64,000 bases of DNA, taken from the NCBI RefSeq assembly GCF_016889765.1, contig NZ_CP069533.1, positions 1,922,001 through 1,986,000 on the forward strand, in the 5' to 3' direction. Each line of letters opens with the position of its first letter. Position 1 is the stretch's first letter. The translations under genes and the position numbers were made by a program. The notes beneath the pieces are model-generated. The model was not told where the DNA came from, searched no databases, and was given only the letters and a program-made list of their open reading frames with translations. Origin of the DNA: Corynebacterium minutissimum (GTDB taxonomy: Bacteria > Actinomycetota > Actinomycetes > Mycobacteriales > Mycobacteriaceae). This document shows positions 36,047 to 45,924 of this stretch, piece by piece.

Positions 36047-39000
36047 ATGTCAAAGATAACTTTTCGGCCACCTCGTTCTGTAACTGCACTCAGCGGGCTT
36101 AATTTAAGCGGCCGCTGGCGCATGCTCACTGCCTCTGGCATGGCTGCTGCGCTAGTTATGGGCGGGGTCGTTGTTGTACCCAACCTCCTCGATAAAGAGC
36201 CTGTAGCCCAGGCGGCGACCGCAGCGCCAGGTTCCTCCGAAGAAACCGCCATAAACACCACGGTTCCCGCGGGAAGCAACCGCTCCGTGAACGGCTTCGT
36301 GGGCCTGCAGACCGGCGGCACCATGCAATCGAACCTGAGCGATCCAAACGTTGCGCCCATGTCTGGCGTGAAAGTTTTTGCCCAGTGGTTTGAAAAAGAT
36401 GGCACCGCTTCGCCGATTTACACCACCACCACCGGCGCCGATGGTCAGTTCCACATCGGCATGACTTCCTTTACTGACGCCAAGGGTGTCCGGCGCAACT
36501 TCGACGCAGACCCCAACTTGCCGGAGGGAGAAAAGCTCCGCATCTGGTCCATCAATCCGGATACCTCACAGTACAATCTGCTCTACTCCTATGGCCAAGA
36601 GCAGATCATGCCGGAAAGCAACGTCGCCAACACCGAGGCCGGCGCTAGCCAGTCCGTGGGGTCTGATACCTATAACGATATCAAGATCGCTTACTCGCCC
36701 ATCGCTAACAACAACGTGATGCACGACCTGGCGAATGTCGCGGACAACCCTCAGACTGGCTCCTATGGCCAATACTCCGGTACCGTCTTCTGGAACCAAA
36801 CCAACGCCGCCGCCGGCGCCCTCTTGTGGCAGAACTACCAGTCCGTCAACGGTATCGACTCCGTGGCTCCAGACGTCACTGTGTATGGCTCCTACCTTTC
36901 TGATTACGCGCTTTCGCGCATCTACGATCCCGCAACCATGGCCGCCATCGGTTACAAGGGCCGCGTGCGCGATGCCGGCTGGAGTACCCAGCAAGAACTC
37001 GCGCTGCAGCAGTGGATCAAGACGCGGATGGCCGCAGAGGGCCAGCAGAAGTGGATCGCAGAGACCGTCCAAGCCAAGACCGATGCCAACGGTAAGTACA
37101 CGCTGCAGTTCCGCGGTATCTGGGGAAATAGCTGGGACGATCGCGGTATTTTGTCCAAGGGCTATACCTGGCACGACTTGGCTGATTCCGCCGAGGCAGG
37201 TAATTGGGCCAACGGCAACATGAAGTCGAAGCACGTCAATGACGAGTGGATGTTCTTCTCCTTGCAGGACATGCCAGGCATTTCCGTGAACACGCCGTTT
37301 AACTACAACGGTTACACTGGCAACACCACCAGCAACTTAACCTCCGCCGGCACCTTGGCCGGATGGCCAGCTAACTGGGGCGGTACGCTGGATTACGCCA
37401 GCAACCTCAACTTTGCGCTGTACCCGGGTAACCTGAAGTTTGACGTCACCCCGTATGACTCTTTCTCCAACTTCGCTACTGCGGGTCAAGCCATCGAGAC
37501 CACCACGACGGGCCTGCAGTACGACAAAATCGGTAACACGCGTTATCAGATCGCGTGGTTCGACGAGGCTGGCAATGAACTGCCCCAGTACACCTGCCCG
37601 CCGGTAGCGCCGGATGCGAGTGGCAGGCTTCCTTCCTGCGGTTTTGTCACCGACCCTAACTTGAAGAAGACCACCACCTACACCGCACGCTTGTTTGCGG
37701 TCTCGCCCTCTGGCGTGCGCGATGGCCTGGCGATAACGCAGGATTCCTTCACCGTAAAGCCGCTGCCGACGTCCGGACGCTACGAGCCCACCTATGGTTC
37801 TACAACCGTGGCTCAAAGCAGCATTGGTTCCGTTGCGGCGCCGCTTTTCGACGACTCGACTACCGCAACAACCGCTGAAACCCTGCCAGCACCAGCCGGT
37901 ACCACCTTCAAGCTGGCGGATGGCGCCCCAACGTGGGTAAAGATTGATGACCAAGGCACCATCACCGCCACACCGGGCACCGATGTTGCGCTGGAAGATT
38001 ACACCGTCCCGGTCATTGTCACCTACGCCGATGGCTCGACCGACCTCGTCAATGCCAAGGTCACGGTCACTGACGGCAACCCGCCGCAGATTGAGCAGAT
38101 CGATTCGCAGTCCCTGGAGCTGGGCAAAGCCATCGCGCCGATTAAGGTTACGACGAAGGATAACATCGGTGTGACCAGCGTTGAGGTCAGTGGCCTGCCA
38201 GATGGCGTCACCTATGATCCTGCGACCGGAACCATTAGTGGTACTCCGTCGGCCACCGGGGCGTCGACAGTTAACGTCCGCGTCACCGATGCCGCCGGAA
38301 ATGTCACCGAAACTGCATTCAGTATCAACGTCGTGGATACTTCCGCGCCGGTTCTCACCAGCCCGGATGCCACCGTCCCAGAGGATAAGCCTGCTTCGAT
38401 TCCGATCAAGGTGGACGATCCTAAAGCCTCCGTCACCGTGGAAGGTGATATCCCGCCGGGCATGACCTGGAACGAGCAAAACGGTGCCCTCGAAGGTACC
38501 CCAACCGAACCGGGCATTTACACGGTCGCCGTATCGGCCACCGATCCCCAGGGCAATAACTCTGTATCCAACCTGGTCGTTACTGTTACCGACACCACGG
38601 AACCGACCATTGCCAAGATCAACGACGCCACCGCAGAGGCCGGTCAACCGATCACCGCAATTCCAGTAGACGTCACCGATAACTTCGACAAGTCCGTCAG
38701 CAACGTTGTAGTCGCGGGCCTGCCACCAGAAGTGACCTATAACCCGGAGACCCATAAGATCGAAGGAATCCCGCAGGCACCGGGAGAGTACCCAATTACG
38801 GTGACTGCGACCGATGCCGCCGGCAATACCTCGACCCAGGAATTCCTTCTCAAGGTAGCCGACACCACCGCGCCGCAGGTAGATAACATTGCCGATGCCA
38901 CCGTAGAAAATGGCACTGCGCTGGACCCAATCACCGTGACCAGCAATGAGCCGAACTCCACCTTTGCTGCATCCGGCCTGCCAGAAGGTGTTTCCATCGA

Positions 39001-42000
39001 CCCGAACACCGGCGTCATCTCTGGTACACCAAGGACTGAAGTCACGAGCCCAGATGGCAAGGTCTTCCCGGTCACCGTCAAGGTCACCGACCCATATGGC
39101 AACGTCACGGAGAAAACCTTCAACATCACGGTCACCGATACCGTTGCCCCGGCTCTGCGCCCGCTTCGCGACGTCTCGGTTCCTGAAGATCAGCCGCTCA
39201 ACCTGGAGCCTGTCACCAGCCCGGACCCGACTGCCAAGATCACCGTTACCGGCCTTCCCGAGGGTGTGACCTTTGATAGCGGAACGGGGCTCGTCACGGG
39301 CACCCCAACCACTCCGGGGCGCTACATCGTTACGGTCACCGCGACCGACCCTGCTGGCAACTCCACCAGCCAGGACGTCGTCCTGCTCGTGGGCGATGCC
39401 ACCGCGCCTACCTTCGAGGATCCGAAGGATCAGACGATTGAACAGGGGAAGCCCATCGACGACATCGATCTGATGAGCCTAAACCCGGCCGACAACGCCA
39501 CCGCACCGCAGGATCTCGCCTGGACCGTCACCGGCCTGCCCGAGGGCGTGACCTACGATCCCGCGACCAAGAAAATCTCCGGCACCCCGAAGGAAATCGG
39601 CTCTTCCGTAGTAACCGTCACGGTTTCCGATGCTGCGGGCAATACAACGACTCAGACCTTCGTCATTGCGGTTAACGATGCAACGGCGCCTGCCATCACT
39701 CCGGTGGAGAACGTCAGCGTCCCGGAGGGTGATGAAATCACTCCGATTCCGGTCAAAACCGATGATCCGAAGGCGAAGATTGAAGTCACGGGCCTGCCTG
39801 ATGGCTTGACTTATAACCCGGATACCAAGCAGATCGAGGGCACCCCGACTAAGCCGGGTACCTATGATGTCGTTATTGCGGCAACTGATGCAGCGGGCAA
39901 CGTTTCCTACGAACCGTTTACCATCACCGTCGAAGACACGACCGCCCCGGTCATCGATCCGATTGAGGCCCAGGATATCGCTCTGAACGAGACGATTAAG
40001 CCGGTCGTGGTCTCGGTAAATGATCCGGATGCCACCGTCCAGGTTGATCCGGAGACCCTGCCGAAGGGGGTTAGCTTCGACCCCGCGACCAACACCTTTA
40101 CCGGCCGCCCAGAGAAGCCGGGAACCTACACCATCAAGATCACGGCTACCGATGCCGCCGGCAATACCTCGGAGCCCGTTGATTTTGTCATCACCGTCTC
40201 CGATAAGACCGCGCCGCAGATCGCGCCGATTTCGGATCCTACCGTTCCCGCGGATTCCCCGATCACGCCAATCGAGATCACCGCTGAGGACAACGTTGCG
40301 GTGACCTCCTTGACATTCACTGGCTTGCCTGAGGGCTTGAGCTACAACCCGAAGACCAAGCAGATCGAGGGCACCCCGACTAAGCCGGGAAGCTACCCAG
40401 TGACGATCACCGCTAAGGACGACGCTGGCAATACCACCGAAGAAGTCTTCAACATCAACGTCAATGACGCCGGTGCACCAGTCATCCAGCCGCTGCCCGA
40501 TAGCACGGTCGCTGCGGGATCTGAGGCCGACCCGATTCCAGTGCGCGTAGATGATCCTTCTGCGAAGGTAACGGTCGAAGGTCTACCTGATGGCATGACT
40601 TTTGACCCAGAGACGGGACTAATCACCGGTACCCCGACCAAGCCGGGCACCTACACCGTGACCGTGACCGCGGTCGACGAAGCGGGCAACAAGGCTATCG
40701 ATACCTCGACCATCACCGTCACCGATGCCCAGGGCCCAGCGCTGGACAAGATCAGTGACCAAACCGTTGCTGCCGGCAGCGCCATTAAAGATATCGTTGT
40801 CAAGGCGGATGACCCCGATGCCGAGATTTCCGTAGTTGGCCTGCCAGAAGGCGTTCAGTATGACGCCGCTACCAACACGATTTCTGGCACGCCAACCACC
40901 GCGGGCACCTACCCAGTGCGCGTCCTGGCAACCGATGCAGCCGGAAACACCTCCTACGTTGACTTCACCATCACGGTCAGCGATTCCACTGCTCCGAAGG
41001 TCGACCCCATCGACGATCAAGAGGTAAAGAAGGGCGATGCCATCGCTCCTGTCACGGTAGTCAGCGATGATCCGAGCGACACCGTGACGGTCATCGGCCT
41101 GCCTGATGGTCTCAGCTTCGACCCAGAAACCCGGACCATCTCTGGCACGCCAACCACCGCTGGTGAGCACCCCGTGACCGTGGTTGTCACCGATGCCGCG
41201 GGCAACACGGCCAAGGAGACCTTCACCATCACCGTCGACGACCCTGGAGCGCCGGTTCTGGAACCAATTTCGGATCAGGAGGTGCCGCTAGGGGAAGCGA
41301 TTACGGAGATTAAGCCAACCGTGACGGGTCCGTCGATTTCTACGACGATCACCGTGACCGGGCTGCCGGACGGCGTTACTTACGACACCGATACCAATAC
41401 GATTTCGGGTACTCCAACCCGCGCGGGTGACTTCCCCATCGTGGTCACCGTAACGGCCACTGACGCCGACGGTAAGTCTTCCGTCGAGAAGTTCACGATC
41501 ACCGTGGTCGATTCTGAGGGGCCTTCCTTAGACGGCGTCGCCGATCGGACCGTCACGGAAGACACCGAGCTTGACCCGATTCACATCACCTCGGATGACC
41601 CGCAGGCTACCCTGACCGTGACTGGCTTGCCTTATGGCGTTCGGTTCTTCGCGTCCACCGGCGAGATTTCCGGTGTGCCAACTACTCCGGGCACCTATGA
41701 AGTGACGGTGACCGCCACCGATGCGGCAGGCAATACTACCGAAAAGAAGCTGACCATCACCGTAAAGGATGCAACCGGTCCGCAGGTGGATCCGATTGCA
41801 GATCAGGCTGTCGATGCCAATACGCCGATTGAAACGATTCGGGTCTCTTCTGATTCGGACACGGATAAGGTAACGGCCTCCGGTCTGCCGGATGGCGTGA
41901 AGCTTGAGACCGTTGACGGCGTTGCCACCATCACCGGCACCCCGACCAAGCCGGGCACCTACGAGGTCACCGTGACGGTCACCGACGCCAGCGGCAATGC

Positions 42001-45000
42001 CACCGACGAAACCTTCACCATCGTGGTCCGTGAGCCGGCCGATACCAGCGCGCCGAAGCTTGACCCGATTTCGGATCAGACCGTGAAGCTGGGCGAAGAC
42101 GTCACTGAAGTCACCGTTCACAGCGATGACCCAGCAGCAACGCTGAGCGCAACCGGCCTGCCTACTGGCGTCGAATTTGACCCAGCTACTGGCACCATCA
42201 GCGGCAAGCCGAGCGCCCTCGGCCACAGCGAGGTTACTATCACGGCAACCGACGCCGCTGGAAACAAGTCCACCACGACGTTCATCATCGACGTCGTCGC
42301 AGCCGATCCGACGGATCCGACCGACCCGACCGACCCGACCGACCCGACGGATCCGACCGACCCGACGGATCCAACCGACCCGACGGATCCGACCGATCCG
42401 ACCCCGGCACCGGTGATTGCACCTATCGCTGACGTGGATGTTGCAACCAATACGACGATGCCGCCAATCAACGTTGTGGTCGATAACAAGGATGCAGACG
42501 TCACCGTCACCGGCCTGCCGGATGGCGTGACCTATGATGAGGCCACCGGCCAAATCTCTGGCAAGCCAACCAAGGCTGGCGACTACACCGTGACCGTTAC
42601 TGCAACGGTGGATGGCGTTCCTTCGATCCTCGAATTCCACATCAAGGTCACCGACCCGGCCACCCCGCTGGCCGAGGCCAATAACCCGGCCTACCCAGCA
42701 GTTGACGGCGCACCGGGCAGTGAGGTCAAGGTCCCACAAACTGGCGATACAGTACTTCCTGCGGGCACTAAGTTCTCCACCACGGACCCGAAGGCGAGCG
42801 TTGACCCATCTACGGGTGAACTGACCGTCAAGGTCCCGGAGGATGCAACCCCGGGTGAGACCATCACCATTCCGGTGACCGTGACCTACCCAGACGGCTC
42901 TACTGATGAGGTAGACGTCGAGGTCACGGTTGTTGAGCCTGCGCCTGACGACGTCCCGGATTACGCCCCGACATATCCGGCGCCGGTAGCTGTTGCTTCC
43001 GGCCAAACCGGTACAGCTGAGGTCGATTTCACTGCTGGAAATGCACCGGCCGGAACCAAGTACCGCATCCCAGCGGAGTGGAACGGTAAGGGCGGTTGGA
43101 GCGTCAGCATCGACGAAGATACCGGCAAGGTGACCGTCACCGCGCCGAAGGCAGGGACGGCAACTCCGGATGATCTCGAACTCGTTGTTCCGGTAGTCAT
43201 CACCTACCCGGATGGGGCAGTGGCTGACACCATTGCGGCAACGTTCACCCTGGATACCTCCGGCGATACTCCGGAAACCCCGGATGCACCGTCTTGGAAC
43301 GATGCGAAGGCCCCGGCTGGTGGCGCCGTGAAGGTTCCGAACGTCGGCGGCAAGGTACCGGCAGGTGCCAACGTCGATAAGACCACCGGCCCAGGTAAAG
43401 CGACCTTGGATGAGAACGGCGATGTCATCGTCACCATCAAGCCAGACGCAAAGCCAGGCGATACCGTAACTGTCATCGTCCGCGACGACTCCGGAAAGGA
43501 AATCGGCCACATCACCGTGACCGTCACCGAGTCGAACACCGACCCAACGGATCCGACCGATCCGACCGACCCGACGGATCCAACCGACCCGACCCCGGCA
43601 CCGGTGATTGCACCTATCGCTGACGTGGATGTTGCAACCAATACGACGATGCCGCCAATCAACGTTGTGGTCGATAACAAGGATGCAGACGTCACCGTCA
43701 CCGGCCTGCCGGATGGCGTGACCTATGATGAGGCCACCGGCCAAATCTCTGGCAAGCCAACCAAGGCTGGCGACTACACCGTGACCGTTACTGCAACGGT
43801 GGATGGCGTTCCTTCGATCCTCGAATTCCACATCAAGGTCACCGACCCGGCCACCCCGCTGGCCGAGGCCAATAACCCGGCCTACCCAGCAGTTGACGGC
43901 GCACCGGGCAGTGAGGTCAAGGTCCCACAAACTGGCGATACAGTACTTCCTGCGGGCACTAAGTTCTCCACCACGGACCCGAAGGCGAGCGTTGACCCAT
44001 CTACGGGTGAACTGACCGTCAAGGTCCCGGAGGATGCAACCCCGGGTGAGACCATCACCATTCCGGTGACCGTGACCTACCCAGACGGCTCTACTGATGA
44101 GGTAGACGTCGAGGTCACGGTTGTTGAGCCTGCGCCTGACGACGTCCCGGATTACGCCCCGACATATCCGGCGCCGGTAGCTGTTGCTTCCGGCCAAACC
44201 GGTACAGCTGAGGTCGATTTCACTGCTGGAAATGCACCGGCCGGAACCAAGTACCGCATCCCAGCGGAGTGGAACGGTAAGGGCGGTTGGAGCGTCAGCA
44301 TCGACGAAGATACCGGCAAGGTGACCGTCACCGCGCCGAAGGCAGGGACGGCAACTCCGGATGATCTCGAACTCGTTGTTCCGGTAGTCATCACCTACCC
44401 GGATGGGGCAGTGGCTGACACCATTGCGGCAACGTTCACCCTGGATACCTCCGGCGATACTCCGGAAACCCCGGATGCACCGTCTTGGAACGATGCGAAG
44501 GCCCCGGCTGGTGGCGCCGTGAAGGTTCCGAACGTCGGCGGCAAGGTACCGGCAGGTGCCAACGTCGATAAGACCACCGGCCCAGGTAAAGCGACCTTGG
44601 ATGAGAACGGCGATGTCATCGTCACCATCAAGCCAGACGCAAAGCCAGGCGATACCGTAACTGTCATCGTCCGCGACGACTCCGGAAAGGAAATCGGCCA
44701 CATCACCGTGACCGTCACCGAGTCGAACTCCGACCCAACGGATCCGACCGATCCGACCGACCCGACGGATCCAACCGACCCGACGGACCCAACGGATCCG
44801 ACGGACCCAACCGACCCAACCGACCCGACGGACCCAACGGATCCGACGGACCCGACCGACCCAACGGATCCGACCGATCCGACCGACCCAACGGATCCGA
44901 CCGATCCGACCGACCCAACGGATCCGACCGATCCGACCGACCCAACCCCGGATGCACCGTCTTGGAACGATGCGAAGGCCCCGGCTGGTGGCGCCGTGAA

Positions 45001-45706
45001 GGTTCCAAATGTCGGCGGCAAGGTACCGGCAGGTGCCAACGTCGATAAGACCACCGGCCCAGGTTCCGCGACCTTGGAAGAGAACGGCGATGTCATCGTC
45101 ACCATCAAGCCAGACGCCAAGCCAGGCGATACCGTAACCGTCATCGTCCGCGATGACTCCGGCAAGGAAATCGACAGCATCACCGTGACCGTCACCGAGC
45201 CGAACACCGACCCAGGTACTGATCCGGGTACTGACCCCGGCAAGAACCCAGGCAGCTCGGATGGGTCTTCTGATGGTTCCTCCGACGGTTCCTCCAACGG
45301 TTCTTCCAGCGTTGACCTGGGTCGTTGTATCCCAGCTGGCCTGGCTGTAGGCCTGCCGCTGCTGTTCCTGATTCCGGTTGGCATGGCTTCCCAGCTCAAT
45401 GTTCCGGGTCTGTCCCCGTTCATCGAGCAGATTTCCGGCCAGATTGACAAGGCCAACATCGAACTGCAGAAGCAGCTGGGTGTCTACAACCCGGCTTTTG
45501 CTAAGCAGGTTGCTGGCATCAACGCTCAGTTCGGTAAGTACGGCGAGTCAGCTGGCAAGGTTGCTGGCGGTGTCGCTCTGGTTGCCGCTGGTGCACTGGC
45601 TATCGGCCTGCTGGCAGATGCTTGCTCCCCGAAGAACTCCTCTTCCTCCAACGGTTCTTCTGACGATGCTTCCGATGGTTCCTCCAACGGTGGTTCCAGC
45701 AAGTAA
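36047..45706 (+). CDS. giant repetitive surface adhesin-like protein (Ig-like and Rib/YPDG-type repeats)
   Basis: About 3,219 residues from ATG 36047; an earlier in-frame ATG at 35981 adds residues ahead of the signal peptide. A long signal peptide (residues ~1-52) is followed by an N-terminal region (to ~580) with a SdrD/Cna-B-like domain (GLQTGG...GVKVFAQWF...GADGQFHI). A Rib-like domain at ~580-675 follows. Next come sixteen ~85-90-residue Ig-like repeats (~676-2086), each ending AATDAAGN-like plus a D..AP start. Then a 397-residue unit with another Ig repeat and three Rib/YPDG-like domains occurs twice, and its last domain occurs a third time. Asp-Pro-Thr spacers separate these parts. The C-terminus has a GSSDGSS linker, two hydrophobic segments with Cys in each, and no LPXTG. 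A fibrillar adhesin is the best guess. Confidence 0.85.
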   Translation: MSKITFRPPRSVTALSGLNLSGRWRMLTASGMAAALVMGGVVVVPNLLDKEPVAQAATAAPGSSEETAINTTVPAGSNRSVNGFVGLQTGGTMQSNLSDPNVAPMSGVKVFAQWFEKDGTASPIYTTTTGADGQFHIGMTSFTDAKGVRRNFDADPNLPEGEKLRIWSINPDTSQYNLLYSYGQEQIMPESNVANTEAGASQSVGSDTYNDIKIAYSPIANNNVMHDLANVADNPQTGSYGQYSGTVFWNQTNAAAGALLWQNYQSVNGIDSVAPDVTVYGSYLSDYALSRIYDPATMAAIGYKGRVRDAGWSTQQELALQQWIKTRMAAEGQQKWIAETVQAKTDANGKYTLQFRGIWGNSWDDRGILSKGYTWHDLADSAEAGNWANGNMKSKHVNDEWMFFSLQDMPGISVNTPFNYNGYTGNTTSNLTSAGTLAGWPANWGGTLDYASNLNFALYPGNLKFDVTPYDSFSNFATAGQAIETTTTGLQYDKIGNTRYQIAWFDEAGNELPQYTCPPVAPDASGRLPSCGFVTDPNLKKTTTYTARLFAVSPSGVRDGLAITQDSFTVKPLPTSGRYEPTYGSTTVAQSSIGSVAAPLFDDSTTATTAETLPAPAGTTFKLADGAPTWVKIDDQGTITATPGTDVALEDYTVPVIVTYADGSTDLVNAKVTVTDGNPPQIEQIDSQSLELGKAIAPIKVTTKDNIGVTSVEVSGLPDGVTYDPATGTISGTPSATGASTVNVRVTDAAGNVTETAFSINVVDTSAPVLTSPDATVPEDKPASIPIKVDDPKASVTVEGDIPPGMTWNEQNGALEGTPTEPGIYTVAVSATDPQGNNSVSNLVVTVTDTTEPTIAKINDATAEAGQPITAIPVDVTDNFDKSVSNVVVAGLPPEVTYNPETHKIEGIPQAPGEYPITVTATDAAGNTSTQEFLLKVADTTAPQVDNIADATVENGTALDPITVTSNEPNSTFAASGLPEGVSIDPNTGVISGTPRTEVTSPDGKVFPVTVKVTDPYGNVTEKTFNITVTDTVAPALRPLRDVSVPEDQPLNLEPVTSPDPTAKITVTGLPEGVTFDSGTGLVTGTPTTPGRYIVTVTATDPAGNSTSQDVVLLVGDATAPTFEDPKDQTIEQGKPIDDIDLMSLNPADNATAPQDLAWTVTGLPEGVTYDPATKKISGTPKEIGSSVVTVTVSDAAGNTTTQTFVIAVNDATAPAITPVENVSVPEGDEITPIPVKTDDPKAKIEVTGLPDGLTYNPDTKQIEGTPTKPGTYDVVIAATDAAGNVSYEPFTITVEDTTAPVIDPIEAQDIALNETIKPVVVSVNDPDATVQVDPETLPKGVSFDPATNTFTGRPEKPGTYTIKITATDAAGNTSEPVDFVITVSDKTAPQIAPISDPTVPADSPITPIEITAEDNVAVTSLTFTGLPEGLSYNPKTKQIEGTPTKPGSYPVTITAKDDAGNTTEEVFNINVNDAGAPVIQPLPDSTVAAGSEADPIPVRVDDPSAKVTVEGLPDGMTFDPETGLITGTPTKPGTYTVTVTAVDEAGNKAIDTSTITVTDAQGPALDKISDQTVAAGSAIKDIVVKADDPDAEISVVGLPEGVQYDAATNTISGTPTTAGTYPVRVLATDAAGNTSYVDFTITVSDSTAPKVDPIDDQEVKKGDAIAPVTVVSDDPSDTVTVIGLPDGLSFDPETRTISGTPTTAGEHPVTVVVTDAAGNTAKETFTITVDDPGAPVLEPISDQEVPLGEAITEIKPTVTGPSISTTITVTGLPDGVTYDTDTNTISGTPTRAGDFPIVVTVTATDADGKSSVEKFTITVVDSEGPSLDGVADRTVTEDTELDPIHITSDDPQATLTVTGLPYGVRFFASTGEISGVPTTPGTYEVTVTATDAAGNTTEKKLTITVKDATGPQVDPIADQAVDANTPIETIRVSSDSDTDKVTASGLPDGVKLETVDGVATITGTPTKPGTYEVTVTVTDASGNATDETFTIVVREPADTSAPKLDPISDQTVKLGEDVTEVTVHSDDPAATLSATGLPTGVEFDPATGTISGKPSALGHSEVTITATDAAGNKSTTTFIIDVVAADPTDPTDPTDPTDPTDPTDPTDPTDPTDPTDPTPAPVIAPIADVDVATNTTMPPINVVVDNKDADVTVTGLPDGVTYDEATGQISGKPTKAGDYTVTVTATVDGVPSILEFHIKVTDPATPLAEANNPAYPAVDGAPGSEVKVPQTGDTVLPAGTKFSTTDPKASVDPSTGELTVKVPEDATPGETITIPVTVTYPDGSTDEVDVEVTVVEPAPDDVPDYAPTYPAPVAVASGQTGTAEVDFTAGNAPAGTKYRIPAEWNGKGGWSVSIDEDTGKVTVTAPKAGTATPDDLELVVPVVITYPDGAVADTIAATFTLDTSGDTPETPDAPSWNDAKAPAGGAVKVPNVGGKVPAGANVDKTTGPGKATLDENGDVIVTIKPDAKPGDTVTVIVRDDSGKEIGHITVTVTESNTDPTDPTDPTDPTDPTDPTPAPVIAPIADVDVATNTTMPPINVVVDNKDADVTVTGLPDGVTYDEATGQISGKPTKAGDYTVTVTATVDGVPSILEFHIKVTDPATPLAEANNPAYPAVDGAPGSEVKVPQTGDTVLPAGTKFSTTDPKASVDPSTGELTVKVPEDATPGETITIPVTVTYPDGSTDEVDVEVTVVEPAPDDVPDYAPTYPAPVAVASGQTGTAEVDFTAGNAPAGTKYRIPAEWNGKGGWSVSIDEDTGKVTVTAPKAGTATPDDLELVVPVVITYPDGAVADTIAATFTLDTSGDTPETPDAPSWNDAKAPAGGAVKVPNVGGKVPAGANVDKTTGPGKATLDENGDVIVTIKPDAKPGDTVTVIVRDDSGKEIGHITVTVTESNSDPTDPTDPTDPTDPTDPTDPTDPTDPTDPTDPTDPTDPTDPTDPTDPTDPTDPTDPTDPTDPTDPTDPTDPTPDAPSWNDAKAPAGGAVKVPNVGGKVPAGANVDKTTGPGSATLEENGDVIVTIKPDAKPGDTVTVIVRDDSGKEIDSITVTVTEPNTDPGTDPGTDPGKNPGSSDGSSDGSSDGSSNGSSSVDLGRCIPAGLAVGLPLLFLIPVGMASQLNVPGLSPFIEQISGQIDKANIELQKQLGVYNPAFAKQVAGINAQFGKYGESAGKVAGGVALVAAGALAIGLLADACSPKNSSSSNGSSDDASDGSSNGGSSK
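42305..42403 (+). repeat. Asp-Pro-Thr spacer 1 (11 units of 9 bp)
   Basis: Eleven in-frame GAYCCNACN triplets, encoding (DPT)11 between Ig repeat 16 and the duplicated unit. Proline at every third residue would give an extended stalk. Confidence 0.9.
42401..44728 (+). repeat. 1,191-bp tandem duplication inside the surface protein gene
   Basis: Copy 1 begins at 42401 and copy 2 at 43592, an exact offset of 1,191 bp (397 codons). I compared many lines across the two copies and saw no differences up to 43537/44728, where AACACC becomes AACTCC. The perfect match over ~1.1 kb shows a recent duplication or ongoing gene conversion. A partial third copy of the last ~240 bp domain lies at 44950-45190 with several changes. 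Confidence 0.9.
43541..43594 (+). repeat. Asp-Pro-Thr spacer 2 (6 units of 9 bp)
   Basis: Six in-frame units, (DPT)6, separating the two 1,191-bp copies. It is the shortest of the three spacers. Confidence 0.9.
44732..44947 (+). repeat. Asp-Pro-Thr spacer 3 (24 units of 9 bp)
   Basis: Twenty-four in-frame units. Units 15-23 form a higher-order repeat of 27 bp (three codon-identical triplets, CCA-ACG then CCG-ACC twice), showing stepwise expansion by slippage or unequal crossing-over. Length variation between strains is expected. Confidence 0.9.
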
Positions 45707-45797
45707 TCTCTCGCTGAGAAATTTCCCTACGAGCAGCCGAAGCTACTGCTTAAGGCAGCCGGTTAATCCCGGTTGCCACTAGCTTCACCACCAAGCG

Positions 45798-45841
45798 AAA
45801 CGCCCGTCTTCTATTTCTTTCCAAGTAGAAGGCGGGCGTTT
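45798..45841 (+). terminator. terminator of the surface protein gene
   Basis: AAACGCCCGTCTTCTA (45798-45813) pairs with TAGAAGGCGGGCGTTT (45826-45841), 15 of 16 positions plus one G-T wobble. It starts 91 bp past the stop codon. Confidence 0.8.
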
Positions 45842-45924
45842 GGTGATCCCGCGGCCTTCGCTGTTGCCTGCGGCGGGTTAAGGGTCAAAAGGGGATGCGG
45901 ACGAAATCTTGGAGGATTTCCCGT

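Noticed and set aside
41528..44701. A 1,057-codon open frame on the minus strand inside the giant surface protein gene.
   Set aside because: It is a shadow of the repetitive plus-strand gene; its product is repetitive in the same pattern, Arg/Gly-rich, with no start site or known domain.
42305..44947. Regular short repeats that might be read as a CRISPR array.
   Set aside because: They are in-frame 9-bp coding units with no unique spacers and no cas genes nearby.
44395..45459. A minus-strand frame with many GSV repeats opposite the DPT spacer.
   Set aside because: It is the antisense reading of the DPT codons, with no ribosome site.
36047..45706. A sortase LPXTG motif at the end of the giant protein.
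   Set aside because: None is present; the C-terminus ends in hydrophobic segments and a Ser/Asn/Gly tail.
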